Program-made: the position numbers and the translations under genes
The notes under the pieces: generated by a model
Seen by the model: the letters and a program-made list of their open reading frames with translations, nothing else
Told to the model about the DNA's origin: nothing
Databases searched by the model: none
From: Zavarzinia sp.
GTDB lineage: Bacteria; Pseudomonadota; Alphaproteobacteria; Zavarziniales; Zavarziniaceae
DNA length: 6,933 nt
Reading direction: 5' to 3'
Assembly: GCA_028694545.1 (NCBI GenBank)
Contig: JAQVKV010000117.1
Location: 1-6,933, forward strand
Shown here: positions 6,466-6,933 of the stretch, piece after piece
Position numbering within the stretch: position 1 is the first letter of the stretch
Layout of the letters: each line of letters opens with the position of its first letter

Positions 6466-6493
6466 AGTATAGGCATTTGTGTCCCGGCCTCAA
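6466..6493 (-). promoter_or_regulatory. Predicted sigma-70-type promoter of argG
   Basis: On the minus strand TTGAGG (-35, positions 6493-6488) and TATACT (-10, positions 6471-6466) are separated by 16 bases. The -10 box matches 5 of 6 consensus positions and the -35 box 4 of 6. A start near 6459 would leave a leader of about 33 bases before the argG ATG. The -35 box overlaps the stop codon of the upstream thioesterase-like gene. No transcript data are available, so this rests on sequence match and position. Confidence 0.5.
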
Positions 6494-6933
6494 GCGCCGG
6501 GGCCGTCTTTCGCGGGGAAGGGGATCAGGATCACGGGCATGGCTGCCCCCCCGATCTCGCCGTGGCTGTCGAACAGTGTCGCCTGGGCCATGCCGAAGCC
6601 TGATCCGTTCCAGTGGGCGACCGGCCTCAGGCCGATCCATTCGCCGACGGGCTTGCGCCACAGGTGCACGGTCAGGGACGGGTTGGGGAAGGCGGCGGCG
6701 CGAGGGCGTTCCCAGCCGTCGGGCCGGGCCACGCCGGCGGCCCAGTCGGCGGCGGCGAGCACGCGCGGCAGGATGTGATCCGCGGGGCCCAGCGGCACGC
6801 GGCCTCGCATCCACATCGTGCCGTCCGGCGCCGGATGCCAGTCCAGCGCATCCTTGAACCAGACGCGGGGCGGACGGTGCGGTGCTTCCATCGGTGCCAG
6901 GCTTGCGGGATCGTGCAGCGGCGCTTCCGGCAG
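6490..6933 (-). CDS. Thioesterase-like (hotdog-fold, TesB-related) protein, C-terminal part
   Basis: The frame is open through the right window edge: 14 sense codons precede the first ATG visible at 6891, so 147 residues of a longer protein are seen and the true start lies outside. The pattern NPSLTVHLWRKPVGEWIGLRPVAHWNGSGFGMAQATLFDSHGEIGGAAMP, read as NPSLTVHL, EWIGL and LFDSHGEIG at the expected spacing, resembles the C-terminal hotdog half of acyl-CoA thioesterase II-like proteins, usually about 260 residues with two hotdog repeats. The earlier segment with W-x-R (MWMRGRVPLG) and AAADWAAGVA fits the region joining the halves. These proteins hydrolyse acyl-CoA thioesters, but the substrate cannot be named and the catalytic Asp of the family cannot be assigned with certainty here. 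It is on the same strand as argG and ends 63 bases before it. The family call is from pattern memory and moderate in certainty. Confidence 0.7.
   Translation of the reverse strand: MPEAPLHDPASLAPMEAPHRPPRVWFKDALDWHPAPDGTMWMRGRVPLGPADHILPRVLAAADWAAGVARPDGWERPRAAAFPNPSLTVHLWRKPVGEWIGLRPVAHWNGSGFGMAQATLFDSHGEIGGAAMPVILIPFPAKDGPGA

Noticed and set aside
5320..6603. 427-codon plus-strand open frame opposite argG
   Set aside because: It is the mirror image of a highly conserved enzyme gene; codon use follows argG and the product has no recognised motif.

Overview
This window is high-GC DNA with dense, short-spaced genes. The gene families point to an alphaproteobacterium, probably a Rhodospirillales-like lineage. 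The evidence is an invasion-associated-locus-B family gene beside rlmN, a ChrR-type (zinc plus cupin) anti-sigma factor with its ECF sigma factor, and strong G/C third-position bias in every real gene. I cannot name a genus. All seven complete genes and the one partial gene read as intact. I see no tRNA, rRNA, CRISPR array, transposase or phage gene, and no gene-free stretch longer than about 120 bases.

Layout, left to right. Positions 1-40 hold a G/C-rich palindrome followed by G-runs, probably a dispersed intergenic repeat cut by the window edge. Positions 51-1184 (minus) encode an FMN-dependent L-lactate/alpha-hydroxy-acid dehydrogenase of the LldD type. It diverges from a FadR-subfamily GntR regulator at 1294-2064 (plus). 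The 109-base region between them carries a 39-bp near-perfect inverted repeat that is the obvious operator candidate, so this looks like a self-contained hydroxy-acid oxidation module with its own sensor. The regulator meets rlmN (2061-3239, minus) tail to tail, with overlapping stop codons. Upstream of rlmN on the same strand, 17 bases away, is a secreted IalB-family protein (3257-3784, minus), so ialB-like and rlmN probably form one transcript.

Diverging from that pair is an ECF sigma factor (3831-4478, plus) whose stop overlaps the GTG start of a ChrR-family anti-sigma factor (4475-5146, plus). All the zinc ligands of ChrR can be placed in both of its domains. This is the classic singlet-oxygen/organic-peroxide response pair. 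A strong hairpin with a T-tract at 5162-5188 ends the convergent argG transcript (argininosuccinate synthase, 5212-6426, minus). argG has a credible sigma-70-type promoter and a small 5' stem-loop just upstream. At the right edge is the C-terminal part of a hotdog-fold thioesterase-like protein (6490-6933, minus), which runs off the window.

Most of this is ordinary chromosomal content. I found no convincing new system. The parts most worth a second look are the two-site operator between the lldD-like gene and its regulator, the uncertain start of the sigma factor, the altered cysteine pattern in the ChrR-like cupin domain, and the repeat at the left edge.
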